Shown here: piece by piece, positions 1 through 13,400 of the stretch | How the letters are laid out: each line of letters opens with the position of its first letter | How positions within the stretch are numbered: the stretch's first letter is position 1 | NCBI RefSeq assembly: GCF_963924675.1 | Contig: NC_089235.1 | Location: 62,120,220-62,184,219, forward strand | Direction of reading: 5' to 3' | DNA length: 64,000 nucleotides | DNA from: Phocoena phocoena | Taxonomy: Eukaryota; Chordata; Mammalia; Artiodactyla; Phocoenidae | Notes under the pieces: model-generated | Database searches by the model: none | The model's input: the letters and a program-made list of their open reading frames with translations, nothing else | Told to the model about the DNA's origin: nothing | Position numbers and translations under genes: made by a program

Positions 1-478
1 TCCTCAAGGAGCTCACAGACCAGAGATTCCAGCCAGTTAATGCCAGAGAGAAATGTGGACAATTACAATGCAGCATGATAATTTCTGTGGTAGAGGGATG
101 TCCAAGGTACAACGGGAGCCGCGGATAGAATGGCTCGGCCTCTGAAGGCCTTCCCGAGCAGGTGACAGCTGAGCTGGGTTTTGCAGTTTACTCAGGAAGG
201 AGAACAGTAAGAGGAGGAGGTGCTTTTTAGACAGTGAAAATAGCAAGAAGAAAGACTTGAATATGTGAAATGTCATAGCATGTTCAGGAAAGTCCACATA
301 GTCCTGCAGTCCATTGGTTTTCAAATGTCTTGCTTGCGCATCCATGTCTGTGCAAACATTTTGAGCATAGATTCCCCCAGTATAAGCATATTACCTGTTA
401 TACACAGGTACTACTGTACTGACGAATTATGTATATCATAAACACACCCACAAAATAGAAAGTTAAAAGATCCCTTTA

Positions 479-583
479 GGGACTTCCCTGGAGGTCCAGT
501 GGTTAGGACTCCATGCTTCCACTGCCAAGGGTGTGAATTAAGATCCAGCATGCCACCTGGTGCGGCCAAAACAAACAAAAAAT
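479..583 (+). mobile_element. CHR-type SINE, short form
   Basis: Begins 'gggacttccctggaggtcca', continues through the tRNA-like head (gtggttaggactccatgctt) and ends in an A-rich 'ccaaaacaaacaaaaaa' tail. The middle is diverged, so this is an older copy. Confidence 0.85.
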
Positions 584-1423
584 CCCTTGAAAGGCGAGAT
601 AAAAGAAATACAGACATTCTGATATTTTCTAGCCACACCCCAAAGAATGGTCTTAGGTTCCTCCTTTGTAAGCCACTGTCTAGACCCTCAGCCCCATGAG
701 GGAGGCCAGGTCTGTCAGATTCACGGCAGTTTCTCCCATGTCTAGCACTGTTTCTTGCATTACTAGGCATCCAGCAAGTATTTGTTGGATTGAGTTGATT
801 TTTCAGTATTGCTGGAGGGTTAGCCTAAAGTGATGAGCTGATAGGACAAATGCTCCCCAGCTTTACTGAAGGAAGACCTTTGTGGATTTTCCCAAGACCC
901 GAAGCAGAACACCAGAGCTTTGAGTTCAAGCTCTGACTCCCACTGTTTATCTTAGGGAGGGCAAGACCCTCACAGAATTTCTCTGTGTCTCCTGAGGGCA
1001 TTTGCGCTGTTCAGCAGGGGGCAATAATGTTCCCGCATATCACGTGGCGCTTGTGGTGAGTGACTAATAAAAGTGATATTGTGAAGCACTTGGCACTGAT
1101 GAAAGACCTATCAAAATGGTAAATAGCCCTTGTATATGCAGGCAGAGAAAATGAGGGCCATTCTTCCTCCCACCATGGCTCTTATGGATAATGATAGCAA
1201 CATCAAAAGCATACTTTTCTGTTTGACTTGTGAGAATAAGGGTCTATGATGTTCTAGCCACAGAACTGTCTTTTTCACATGGCAACAAACAAAACAGAAG
1301 GTCTATCACAGGCCTTGCAATTGTTAGATGAATATAAACAAGACTTAAGGCAGTGTATGTGAACCTTTTAGAAAGCGCAATTAACATTTTATTATAGATT
1401 AGTTAAGATTACAGGGTGGGGGA

Positions 1424-1655
1424 GGGATAAATTAGGAGTTTGGGATTAGCAGATACAAACTACTGTATATAAAATAGATGAACAACAAGGTCCTGCTGTA
1501 TAGCACAGGCAACTATATTTAATATCTGTAATGAACCATAATGGAAAAGAATATGAAAAAGAATAGGTATATATATGTATAACTGAATCACTTCATTGTA
1601 CACCAGAAACTAACACAACATTGTAAATCAACTATACTTCAATTAAAAGAAAAAA
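1424..1655 (+). mobile_element. L1 3'-end fragment
   Basis: About 230 bp of L1 3' UTR: 'taaattaggagtttgggatt', then 'gtatagcacaggcaacta', and 'ttgtaaatcaactatacttc' before an A-rich tail. Short 'aagatta' copies flank it and may be the target duplication. Strongly 5' truncated; no coding sequence. Confidence 0.88.
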
Positions 1656-4600
1656 GATTATATACTTGTAGGTATATATAGAATATAGATTTCATCTGCA
1701 TGGTTCAGAGAAACCTAGATATACCCTTTCTTATCTTTTCCTCCCAGAGAAATTTCTTATACACATGCCTGCTGATAATGTTTTATCTTTAGTTAATCAG
1801 CCTACAAATATTTATCAAGAGCCTGTGGGGCAGCTTTTGTTTGTACTGGAAAAGATATCCAGAAATAAACAGCATGGTTCCTGCCCCCAAGAAGATGACT
1901 TTTTAGGTAGAGAAATAGAATAGGAATCCATGAATAAATGGAGGGTAATTGAACAAAATATTGTGAAGAACCCTGGAGAATTAAAGCAACAGTTTTAAAA
2001 AGGAGAACTCCCTGTGACCTAGAAAAGCAGGAGATGGCTTCATGGGACTTGAGGAAAGATGAGTAGGTTTCATAGAAGTGGAAGGGAAGAAGACGGAATT
2101 CCTGGCACTGGAAATGCCATGGCAAAGACACAGAAATGGGAGCTCTTCATCCAAGGTGCCTAAGAATATTGCCTGGGTGGCTGGAATATGTGGGGAATCA
2201 TTCCTAGCAATCAGATGTTGGGGAAGAGGAACTAGTTTGGCAGGGAATGATGATGAGAGAGAATGTGTGTGTTTATGGGTAGAGGTGTGGAGGGAGGGAG
2301 GAAAGAAAAGTGGGAGCATTGAAATGATTGCAGATTTGTGTCCACCATGTTTTGTATATGTTGAGTTTGGCGGGGGTCTGGATTTGATATTTTTCACTAC
2401 ATGTTTTTAACCCAGGATGTTCACCTTTCTTTTCATTCTAATGGTCACCTCCTGACCTTCAGCTCATGTATTCAAGAAATGCAGAATAAACATAATATTA
2501 AGTAAAAGTTCAGCGGATCTACTACAAGATAGGACTCAAACGTAGTGATATATTACAAAAACAAGCAGAATTTATTCTCAGCTCTGATAGCCACACTGCA
2601 AGCACATGTAAAGAAGTAATTGTACATCCAATGTGATGCCTGGACTTTAGTCATTAGTGCAGATTCATTGTGGGAAGTTTCACTGGTTGAGTTTGGTTTG
2701 GGTAGGAGCTTCTCCTTTCTCTGTGTTAAATGTTCAGAGATTTAGAGAACTAGATAGTTGTGGTCATTGCAGCAAATAAAAAAATAAAGAAAAACAGGAG
2801 AAAGACTAGAGGAAGAAAGATTCATTTTTGTGGAAAAGAGTTTATTGAATCAAATAGCAATCCAATCAAATCGCATATTTGTCCCTTCATTATGTATTCA
2901 GTGGGAAAGTTACAAGTCTGATAAATGGAGACTGAGTTGCAGGACATTGTAAGGTTTCTCAAGGAAAAAACCAGATAGTTTAACTTATCAGACACTCACA
3001 GGACAGATGTAACTATGATGTAAATCAGAGTCCCTGCGGAACAGACCCTACACTTAAACAGATGTCAGGGCCTCCTTTAAAAACCACCAATTCACAGAAC
3101 ATGAGTATCATTTGCTTCTCGGTACCTAGAGTGAGAGTTTATGTTGGCTTTGCTTCCTAGCACACAATAAGACAAGTACTGGGATGGAAAGATATTGGAA
3201 ACAAATGCAGTAGCATGGTGACTTTAAATTAGGAAAGGCCTTTCCAAGCCCCTCTAGAATCTTAGTGATTTCCGAACAGTCCACTTTTGGTAGCTTTGCT
3301 ACCATGCCTCGGGTAGTCTAATTAATAGTGTGACTTTTTAGTTGTGGAAATGCCACTGCAGGTCAAATGACAGCTGTCAGGAGAACGTGGCTGAGAGCCG
3401 ACTAGAGCTTTAGGTATCTAGCTATCTTTAGAAGGTACTGTCTTTGGTTTAATGAGTGCTGTAGTTCATAAGTAGCCACAGGTGTTTGGAACCGTGTTCA
3501 TATTTGAGCTTACCCTAGGGTTTGGTAAGTTTTTAGATTCCTTATATAATCATCAGTGGGGTTTAAATAGCTGCCTATCCACCATAGCAAACTAGAGAGT
3601 TGTAGAGAAGATGGAGTCTTTGGGGTGCTTATAAAGTAATGGAGGACCCTTGAAAAGCATAAATACGCAATTAACACTGCAGATACATCCACTAACGTAG
3701 CCAGCTGCAGCCATGCAGAAATATTCTTATTAATGAATGAGATTGGATATGTCCTTACAAGTGTGGAGTCTTGGTAGATGAGATATCTTAAGTTCAATAT
3801 GTGGCTTCTCCACTTGTAAACTATTAGTGGCCAATTCCGACCTCCAGAGTAGACCTTCTGCTCATCTGTAGATAGGGGTTAATCACCTCTCCCCTAACTA
3901 CCTCACATGGCTGTTTGCAAAGTCAAATGAGGTGAAGAGTATGGAAGTCATTTATAAGCCATAATGTGCTCATAAGCACATGGCTTTATTAGTATGTAGA
4001 ACCCCATGGCGACTCAGACTCAGAGAAAACTGCATATGCTAGAATTACCACCCAGAGCTTTTCTCTCACAGGCAGCATAGTTCCTTCTTGGCTGTTGTTG
4101 ATGGTTTTTGCTTCTGCTTTGGCCGCTCTTCTCTCTGATCCTCAAACAGTTTGAGTAACCTGGAATCCAGATAAGTGTGGGTCTAGGTACATAAAGGTTA
4201 TATGTACTAAAGCCTCATTAAATACAAAGAAACAGACACCAGGTGTATTCAGCGACCACAGCGGTACACAAGTAGCCTGAAAATTTAACTGTAAGTGTAT
4301 CGAGTACCTGCAAGGGTCACTATGTTAAGAAAGGGAAAATGTAAACCTATTGAATAAGCCAATACCTAGATATCCAGGAACTTTTCTCACTAGCTGTGTC
4401 TGACTGTTGAGTCTGTGAAGATTTTCCTGAAGGTGATATCAGGAATAGCATTTTGTTATGTAGCCCTGATAAACCTCTTTTGCTTTCTTCATAGTCATAA
4501 GTGAAATACAGATTTTCAGGCTTTTTGAGTTTCTCCCAGGGTTTCCTTTTACTTGCATTCTGTTAGTCATGAAAAAAAAAATCATAATAACAAGTGTATT

Positions 4601-5827
4601 AGGGGTCCCCACGGAGTGCAAAAGGTGACCTAAAGGTTTGGATGGAAGTGTATTGAGTATTTATAAGGGACAGTTAACCTCCCAAGATGCTTATTTTTGA
4701 GTGGTTGGATGTTTCTCAACAGCCCTGCATGACCTTTTTTTTGTCATGAAAGTCCGTGACCTTTTTTTGTCCCCTAATATTTGTGTGTGTGTGTTTGCAT
4801 CACAGCACCTGTGACTCTCAGTATTCCCTTTTTTTATGTCTGTGCTTTGTCACCTTTTCCCCACAGCAGAGCTGCCTCTGGCCCTTGGCGTCACAGAACT
4901 TGAGTGAACGCAGGACCTTCAGATTTGCCTCCTTGTCCTTGGGGCTGCCAGGCACTGTGGCCGTCTCCCCACTTTCCTCCTCTCTGGAGGTCTAGCTCCT
5001 CTGCCGGGCTGCCTGTGGACTCCTGGAGGGCCCCAGCCACTGGCCTGAGCTGTACCTGCCCAGAACCACCTGGATCCTGACAGTAGACAGACCCTGAGCT
5101 AAAGCCAGACCCCTGCTGTATACTCATTCTGTGGAGAATGGCGTGGGCTCTTCCTGAAGGAAGAATTACTTAACATTTCTTTTCCCGGGGGAACCAAACA
5201 CCCACAGATGGTCCAAGTACTCCTTCATATTAATGTAAAGGCAATGGAGAAACACTTTGAAGTACTGCCCAGTAAGAGCAACCAGAGTAGGTCTACAGCC
5301 ACCAAAGGGCCCAAGACTAGAGACTCAGTTTTATATTCTGTTCTGTGGTCAGATTTCTCTCTGTCCAGCTGAAAACAAAGATGAAAGCCCAGACTCTTAT
5401 ACTGAGTATCATTTACCATTAGCCTTGTCCTAGACGCTTAGGGAAATACAAAAGAAGGAGATAGTTCTTTCCTCATACAATTTGTACTATAGTTGGAGAG
5501 AATTAATGCAAATAAGAGTAAAGTAATACAAAATAATATATGGGTAAACATAGGCATTTGTAGAAAATATATCATAGGGGGTCAGGAAACCACATCATAT
5601 CTGGTTGGTTGTGAGAAGACATTATGGAAGAAGGTTGAGTTAAGCTAGACTTTAACAGATGGATAGGAAAAGAGGGGGAGCATATACTGAAAAGGGAAGA
5701 GCGTAAGTCTAGGGACAGAGGCAGAAAAGAAGGTGATGCATTTGCTAAAGCAGAGGAAATAGAGGAAAAGGAAAACAATGTTGGATAGAGTCAGTTTTAA
5801 CTGAATTTGGAGTATTATGGAGACTCT

Positions 5828-5828
<1 letters not shown>

Positions 5829-5874
<46 letters not shown>
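5829..5874. repeat. (GT)23 microsatellite
   Basis: 46 bp of uninterrupted GT dinucleotide. Pure repeats of this length are usually length-polymorphic. Confidence 0.98.
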
Positions 5875-5876
<2 letters not shown>

Positions 5877-6888
5877 TATACACAGAGGACACAGCATTTT
5901 CATTTTGAAGAAACAAAACCTGTTTCAGTTATAGAAACTAGTCCACTCTGAGCAGTTGTTTAAGCTATGCCTGGTATGCAGTTGGAGCTCAATAAATGCA
6001 TATTGGTTGAGAAATCTTTCACAAGCCCCTTAGCTGAAAGCAGCCTCCACTATAGCCACGGATGTCCCCGATAACACTTTTGAGGACTCGGAATATTTTT
6101 AACCCCAAAGAAACCTTTTCTATTCCCTGTGATAGACCCGCACACCCAAAGCCTGTAGCACTTGGGCAGCTTCAGCTTCTGTCCTGTGAGCTGAAAATAG
6201 ATGATGGTAACCCTAGACGGTGTTTGGACAGCATGCTTAGCACAGGATTTGCTCTGATATGTTCATCCTTGCTTGGAAGCCCGAAGGAAATGAAATTTGC
6301 TGTTTCGTGCTCCCTGGCCTGTGGTTTGTGGCTGATCTTTTCAGTACAAAATGTGCCCCAAATGGCCTGTTCTATTTTGATCTCGTAAGTGAGGATTTAC
6401 CCTGGAGGCTCTTCAGAATGTCCATAAAAAACAGAGAAGTTAGAGCTGAAAGAGAGTTTAGATAAATGTGGTTGGCTTCCTCATATTCCGGATTAGGAAA
6501 TTGAGGTCCTAAGTCGTAAGGGCCCTCCTCCAGGTCACGTTTCCTAGACAGAGACTGTGCGCTACAGTTCAGGTGGCCTGACTTCTCCCAGAGACAGCAC
6601 AGCACCTGGCTTCTGTGGGTCCACCTGCGCTGGGACGAGGCTGAAGTCTGCTTTCTGAACCCAGCTTCTGCGTTGGGCATCCTTCCCCACCAGCGGGACC
6701 AGCTGTTTCCTCTTCTTCCCTCGAAATCGTGCACCTTCCTGTTTTAAAGCTCCCTTCCAATCAAAATGGGAACAGAGTCAATACTGTCATTTATACTTGC
6801 TGCTTAGCTGATTACATTTCATGTGAGTGAGCTTGTTCACTTGTTCCTCGGCCAAAGACCTGTCTTGAAGAAAAAAAAAAAGACTTTT

Positions 6889-7064
6889 GGGCTTCCCTGG
6901 TGGCGCCGTGGTTGAGAGTCCGCCTGCTGATGCAGGGAACACGGGTTCATGCCCCGGTCCGGAAAGATTCCCACATGGTCGCTGGGCCTGCGCGTCCGGA
7001 GCCTGTGCTCTCCAACGGGAGAGGCCACAGCAGTGAGAGGCCCGTGTACCGCAAAAAAAAAAAA
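6889..7064 (+). mobile_element. CHR-type SINE
   Basis: Head 'gggcttccctggtggcgccg' and tail 'gtgtaccgc' plus A12. It lacks about 20-25 bp around the usual 'ccgcggagcggctgggcccg' section, reading 'cacatggtcgctgggcctg' instead, so it is a copy with an internal deletion. Confidence 0.93.
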
Positions 7065-9638
7065 CCAAAACTACGACTTGAAATGTCTATTACGATCCTT
7101 TCACATAAAAGTATACATATATAACCATACATATGGACATAATAGATTTTTGCAAGAATACGTAATCAGCTATTCGTACTGGGTTCCTTTGAAAAGTGGG
7201 GGTCAAGGAAAATTTCAAACCTATCCCAAAGTAATAAACACAGTACTGCAGCAAACTCCCATGCACCCATCTCCTAGCTTCAGCAAGTATCAGTTCATCA
7301 CCAGTTACCCAGCTTTCGATTATACTTATTTGAAGTTTTTTAATCTACCAGGAGCATGCATTAGTTCAATAATTTGAAATTTTAATTATAAAATCCAAAC
7401 ATGAAAAGGAAATTCAGTGTGTTAGGTGTCATTTGTTCCTGTCTTTTTTCTCATCCTTTTAGATTCGGGGCCTTTCAAGGGTAGGTGATTTAGAGTGATT
7501 TTTCTGTTAAGTTCTCCGATCCCCAGGGACAGATATTGGCTGTTGCAGAACATCTGGAAGGGACAATAGCTTTGGTTTAAAGCACATCTATGTCAGTGCT
7601 GTTGCCCAAATCACAAGGCTCACACTGTCAGCCCCACTGTTCAGCATGCTGTGTTTTGTAATTAAACTGTTTACTTCAGCTGAGATTTATGACGCTGTTT
7701 TTAAATGAGAATGTGTGGTTTCTGTCCCCCTTTTGTTCCCTGAGTCCTGCAACCTGCTGCAGTTTTCTACCAGCTCTGTTTTCGAAAAGCAATTTCTGAG
7801 TTTCTTTTCCTATGGACAGTAATTTCTTAAGGATTATTAACACCCTGCACTCAGTAGTGTTTGTTCTCCTAGGGCTGGAAGAGGAAATTGTCGGATGCAA
7901 TTTCAGCAGCTGGTTCGCTGGCCACGAATAGAATATTACAGAATCACCTTGACTCTAAAGCCTGTGAACCAGCTGTCTGAAATGAATGATGGGAAGGTGG
8001 TTTTTGTACTTAAATTCCTTAGCCAGTGGTGTCAAAAATGTAGCTAAAACAGAGATGATTATTTTTCCCAGGGGTTCAATGTGGATCGATTTGCACTATG
8101 TTATTCAGAAGAGTCTTCTGCCGTATGCACCTCAAGGCTGAGGACGTGGTATATGCACTAACTGATTTTTCACACCAGTGAGGATCTATCCCCTACTATG
8201 TGCTAGGCACTAGAATTGCAAAATCAGATAAGCACCTCTCCCTTAGCATCCTTCGCGTCGTCTAGTTGTAATACAGTGGGATGAATTCTTTACTATTGTC
8301 TGTAAAATAGCCACTAGTATTTTAGAGAGCAGAGGAGTGAAGGTTGTTTTCTGCCTTTGGAAGGCTGAGAAAATGTTCACGAGCAGGTACCTTTTAAGCT
8401 GAAGAGCAAGTAGAATTTGTTTTTAATTATTGCAGGCAGGAGGAGGGAGCATTCTAAGCAGAGGGGTCTCTGTCTTGAGCAGGGGCATGGAGGGTGATGG
8501 AGAAGAATCCAGGACATCCAGACTATAAGACAGGCACGCTTGTGATTGGAGGTGAGAGAGGGCGAGGAAGCTTGGGAGGCGGCCGGGGGTCAAGGTGAAG
8601 GCCTCCCTAGAGCCTGGGTAGGTGAAGTTATTTTGGATCCAGGTAGTCAAGGCTTTTACAGCCACATGAAAGGATTGGTCCTGTTCTGATTATTATTAGA
8701 GTGTATGTAGCTTGGAAGAAGAACTGGAAAAGTCTAATGAACCAAGGCGCTCCAGGGTCAGGTGTCTCTTGCTGTCTCTCATTTGTGGCTTCAGGACTCT
8801 TTCTCCTGCCCTCTGGCTTCCTGGAGCTGGCCTGCCTCACCCCCGCTCCTTCCTGGTTGCCCAGTTTCCTCAGTGTCTTGTAATACTGAGGTTTTTTAAC
8901 CTGTGTTCTAAAAACTCCATGTGGATGGTCTGGGGGATGTGGAGGGTATACATGGGAGAACCAAATGGGAAAACCAGGAAACATCCTGGACCTGGGAGCC
9001 CTACCCATTTTTAGCCAGGGCACTCCACATTGCTCTGTTTTCTACATTGACTCCTAGGTAAGTTCCACTTGAAGAAAGTGTCCCAGCACAAATAGGGTTT
9101 GAAAACTTCAGCTCTAGTTTAAATCTTGGATGGAGCCATTCTGCTTGGCTTAGCTAATTACTGTCACTTGAATTGGGTAGAATCTTGTGGCCTTGGTGCC
9201 CTCATTGAACTGCTGGTGAGCGTGTGCAGGGGCCTCTGTAAGTCAAGGGCTCTTCCAGGCAGGCGCCACCCTGTGCAAAGAAAACAGGCATGGGGTGTTT
9301 GAACCCTGCCTGGTGTGGGGAAGGCTGTTTTGAATCGAAGGGGCTTGTTGAGCATGGCAGACAAGGTGACTGACTGACGTGTCCAGGCAGCACACCATGT
9401 TTAAAAGTATGGCTTTCAGCCCCAGTTCAGTATCTTTCAGAGTCTTTCTAGAGAATGCTATTCCATGAGAGGCTCAGCTACGCAAAATTTCTGTTTTTCC
9501 ACAAGACTTATAAATATTGCCTATCCTTCTTGGTGATCTCCATGCATATTAGTGTATTAAGTGTTGTGGAAGTTTGTAAGCAGTAACTTGAGTTCAAATA
9601 AACAGAAATGCTTTTTTTAAAAAAAAACACATATACGT

Positions 9639-9760
9639 AGGAATTCCCTGGTGATCCAGTGGTTAGGACTCCACGCTTCCACTGCTGAGTCCCTGGTCGG
9701 GAAACTAAGACCCCACAAGCCACACAGCACAGCCAAAACAGACCAACAGACCACATTTAC
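9639..9760 (+). mobile_element. CHR-type SINE, short form
   Basis: Head 'ggaattccctggtgatccag' followed by 'tggttaggactccacgcttc' and a 'cagccaaaacagac' end. Moderately diverged. Confidence 0.87.
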
Positions 9761-10812
9761 ATCCACACAACAGGGATTAAAACTTTGGAAATTGATTGCC
9801 CTAGAAGTGAAAGCATATAACTAGTTATTTTACAAAAGATGAATTCCATGATATTAGATGTTTACTAAGTTGTGGGGTGGGAACTCCCACTTTTTTAGTG
9901 AGAAGCCTCCCTACCTTTTAGAAAGGGGTGTCATTTCTCTTAGTGCCCCTGTATATTTATTTGTTCAACAAATATTTATTAAGTACCCACAGTGCTAGGC
10001 AAAACACTTGGTTATTTAGAGTATGAAAATTCTTACCTCTTTATGGGGATAGCTTTTCTGGAATATATAATTTTTAATGCTCATTTTTAGAATTCTGTGT
10101 CTCTATCAAAGAAAAACAGATGGTAGCACAGTTATTGAACATTTTTAACCCCTGGTAACATGTCTAAAAAGATCAAGTTCTATGCTATCTCCCAGATTCA
10201 AAGTTCTTTCCCCTCCATCATATTTCTGCTCAGTTTTCTAAACATGGAAATATACCAGGTCCTTGTGGGGCTGCAGGGGTAGTGACCGGTGCTGCTTCTT
10301 ACCGTGCAGGGTGGGAATCAGAGGGAATCAAGTATGCTTAAGAATTAGCACCAAGCTCAAGGTTGACAGGATAGTAACTGAAAGGTTCTATTCTGTAGTA
10401 ATTAAAGTTAAACATTACCTAATACATTTTTTTTTAAGTTGGAAAATTTACAGGAGCTGAAACTTGTCTCTCGGCTCATAACATATTCCTCCTCCACCAA
10501 ATTATATGGTAGCTTATTCCACATTTCAATTTCTAAATAAATTGGTCTTCATTATTCTTAGATTCCTGACAGACATCTCGTCTAAAAATGTTTTGCATTC
10601 TGCCACTTTGAGCATGTTAAACAAATTACTCAGTGTCTTTGTCACTGAATTAATTAGAGGGATTCATGTGATGACTTTAGCACACCGATGTGAATGTGTT
10701 TTTTTTTTTATTAGGGCTCATTTATTTTTTATTAATAATTACAACTCTACTTTGGTATCATCTGTGGCTGTAATATTACCATCCTCGGGGAATTTTCATG
10801 GGGGTTAATGCC

Positions 10813-11049
10813 AATAAAGCAGTCAAGGGCTTCCCTGGTGGCGCAGTGGTTGAGAGTCCGCCTGCCGATGCAGGGGACACGGGTTCGTGCCCTGGTCCGG
10901 GAAGATCCCACATTGTGCGGAGCGGCTGGGCCCGTGAGGCATGGCCGCTGAGCCTGCACGTCTGGAGCCTGTGCTCCGCGGCGGGAGAGGCCACAGCAGT
11001 GAGAGGCCCGCGTACCGCCAATAAATAAATAAATAAATAAAGCAGTCAA
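10813..11049 (+). mobile_element. CHR-type SINE with perfect 14-bp TSD
   Basis: The SINE body occupies 10827-11035 and ends in a (taaa)n tail. The TSD 'aataaagcagtcaa' occurs at 10813-10826 and again at 11036-11049 without mismatch, indicating a recent target-primed insertion. The full head with A box and the B-box-like 'gggttcgtgcc' are present. Confidence 0.97.
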
Positions 11050-11504
11050 AACTGTTGCTGGCACATAGCAAGGGCTCAAATGCTATCTTTATTCTTGTTA
11101 ATGAGCTTTGTGACAGTGTGACGAGGTAAGCAGGGGAGCTGCCGTTATCCTCATTTTACCGATGGAGATGCTGATGCTCAGAAGTTTGGTCATCTGGAAT
11201 TACTGGCAGTGTCAAGATGAGAGCCAAGCCCTGTGTTCCTGACTGTTCTCATAAGTGACCTTTTAGGGTTTAGTATTTCAACGTGTGAATTTGTGCAAAC
11301 ATTCAGGCTATAGCAGTTAAGTCAGCTCATGTGAAAATGCTTAGTACAATACTGAGCATACAGCAACAACTCCATTAAAATGGTTCTTTTCTTCCTATGC
11401 AGTTTATACCTGTAGGGACTCTCATCTCTCTTCTCCTCTCCCTTCCCCCAGCTGGGCCCTTCATCCCCAGACCACTCAGGAGCCCCTTTGGCAATTGGTG
11501 GTTG

Positions 11505-12222
11505 TCTTAGCTCAGGCTCCCATAACCAAGTATCACTGACTGAGTGGCTTCAACAACAGAAATTTACTTTGTCACAGTTCTGGAGGCTACAAATCTGAGA
11601 TCAAGGTGTTGGCAGGATTGGTTTTTCTGAGGCCTCTCTCCTTGCTTTGTAGACGGCGCTTTCCTCCTGTCTTCACATGAGCTTCCCTCTGCATGTCTGT
11701 GTCCTAATCTCCAGTTCTTTTTTTTTAAGATGTTCATTGCTTTTATCTTTTTTAAAAGAATTTATTTATTTTATTTTATTTTTGGCTGCGTTGGGTCTTC
11801 ATTGCTGCACACAGGCTTTCTCTAGTTGTGGCGAGTGGGCTTCTCATTGTGGTGGCTTCTCTTGTTGAGGAGCACGGGCTCTAGGTGCACAGGCTTCAGT
11901 AGTTGTGGTGTGCGGGCTCAGTAGCTGTGGTGCATGGGCTTAGTTGCTCCGCGGCATGTGGGATCTTCCCGGACCAGGGCTCGAACCCGTGTCCCCTGTA
12001 TTGACAGGCGGATTCTCAACCACTGCGCCACCAGGGAAGCCCAATCTAAGCTTCTTATAAGGACACTACTCCTATTGGATGAGGGCCTACCCTAATGACC
12101 TCATTTTAAAGTAATTACCTTTTAAAAGACCCTATCTCCAATACAGTCACATTCTGAAGTACCAGGGAGTAGGGCCTCAACATATGAATTTCAGAGGAAC
12201 CCACTTCAGCCTATAACAGTGG
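11505..12222 (+). repeat. Old interspersed repeat interrupted by a CHR SINE
   Basis: Starts 'ttgtcttagctcaggctccc', continues 'cacagttctggaggctacaa' and resumes after the SINE with 'ttcttataaggacactactc', ending '...caacatatgaatttc' and 'cagcctataaca'. The same family occurs at 40987-43975. I recognise it as a common ancient mammalian repeat but cannot give its family name with confidence. Confidence 0.75.
11740..12042 (-). mobile_element. CHR-type SINE, long form
   Basis: Antisense copy with (ttta)n tail, 'ttggctgcgttgggtcttca' at its 3' side and head complement 'gcgccaccagggaagccc'. The long form carries a middle section of 'agtagttgtgg'-like repeats absent from the short young copies. Confidence 0.93.
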
Positions 12223-12350
12223 TCTAGAAATGAAGAGCATCTAGGCCTCAGAGTTCCAGCCCAGTATGCTCCCAACTCATAATCACAACCCTTGGGCTAT
12301 CAAAACCCATTAAATTCCATTCAGTGCACTCTGTTCAAAAAATGGGCAGG

Positions 12351-12570
12351 GGGCTTCCCTGGTGGCACAGTGGTTGAGAGTCCGCCTCCCTATGCAGGGG
12401 ATGCGGGTTCGTGCCCCGATCCGGGAAGATCCCATATGCCGCGGAGCGGCTGGGCCCGTGAGCCATGGCCGCTGAGCCTGCGTGTCCGGAGCCTGTGCTC
12501 CGCAACGGGAGAGGCCACAACAGTGAGAGGCCTGTGTACTACAAACAAAACAAAACAAAACAAAACAAAC
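12351..12570 (+). mobile_element. CHR-type SINE
   Basis: Complete copy with (caaaa)n tail at 12541-12570. Short 'ggcaggg' repeats at both edges are a likely target duplication. Confidence 0.95.
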
Positions 12571-12619
12571 AGGCAGGGATAGGACCTAGTTCCTTCCTTA
12601 GGAAATGGAAGAAAGGTGG

Positions 12620-12800
12620 ATGGGACCTGTTATGTGTCAGGTACTGTACTGTGTTGCTGGTACTTAACAGACATTATGCCCCAAATCTCAACATCGCCAA
12701 GGACAGGGTAGGCATAGTTGCCTCCATTTTACAGAGGAAAAAAGAGGCATTAAGTCACTTGCCCAGGTCGCATGGTTACTGTGTGTTTTACTCAGTCAAT
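12620..12800 (+). repeat. MIR SINE remnant
   Basis: Shows the MIR-type order 'atgtgtcaggtactgtactg', 'ccattttacagaggaaaaaa', 'cacttgcccaggtcgcatgg'. Ancient and diverged. Confidence 0.8.
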
Positions 12801-13149
12801 CCCATTTCTCAACAACATTGAGATGACGAGGTAAGAGGCATAGGAGTCACGTGGGTTGAATAGGAAGAAAACTTACCTCCTGTTTCACCCAACTCAATCC
12901 TTCCCTTGAGAATTAAAAAGTAAACATAGGGCTGATAAAAGAAAAGAAGACAAATGGAAGAAACTTTTTTTTTTTAAGGCAGGTTTAAGACTCTTTTGGA
13001 AAAAAGTCACTGGGCTCTGAAGAGAGCCAGGGAAGACTCTGTGTCACTTACTTTTCTCCAGGATAATCCGGCAGCCTGTAAAAAAGTTGTATTTGTCCAA
13101 CAGCTTTTATCAATCTCTCCTGGATTCTTCAGTTATCCCTACTTAGCGA

Positions 13150-13400
13150 GAGGCAACATGATGTGGCAGTTGGAAAGCCAGGCTCTAAAGTGAGACCATC
13201 AGGGTTCAAATCTCACTTTCACTATTTGTTAGCTGTGGGACAAGTCACCTAATCTCTCTGAGGCCTCAGTTCTCTTTGCTGTTAAAAAAAAAAAAAAAAA
13301 AAAAAGGAGATAGTAATAATGACTTCTGGTGAGGTTGTTTTGAGCATTAGGTGATTTAATCTATGTAAAGAGCCCCACAAAAGGATTAGCTGTTGCCCCT
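13150..13400 (+). repeat. MIR SINE remnant with internal A22
   Basis: MIR signature 'gggttcaaatctcactttca', 'gctgtgggacaagtcaccta', then a run of 22 A at 13284-13305 where MIR normally has only 'gtaaaatggg', followed by 'gatagtaataatgacttc'. The A-run appears to have expanded inside the ancient element. Confidence 0.8.
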
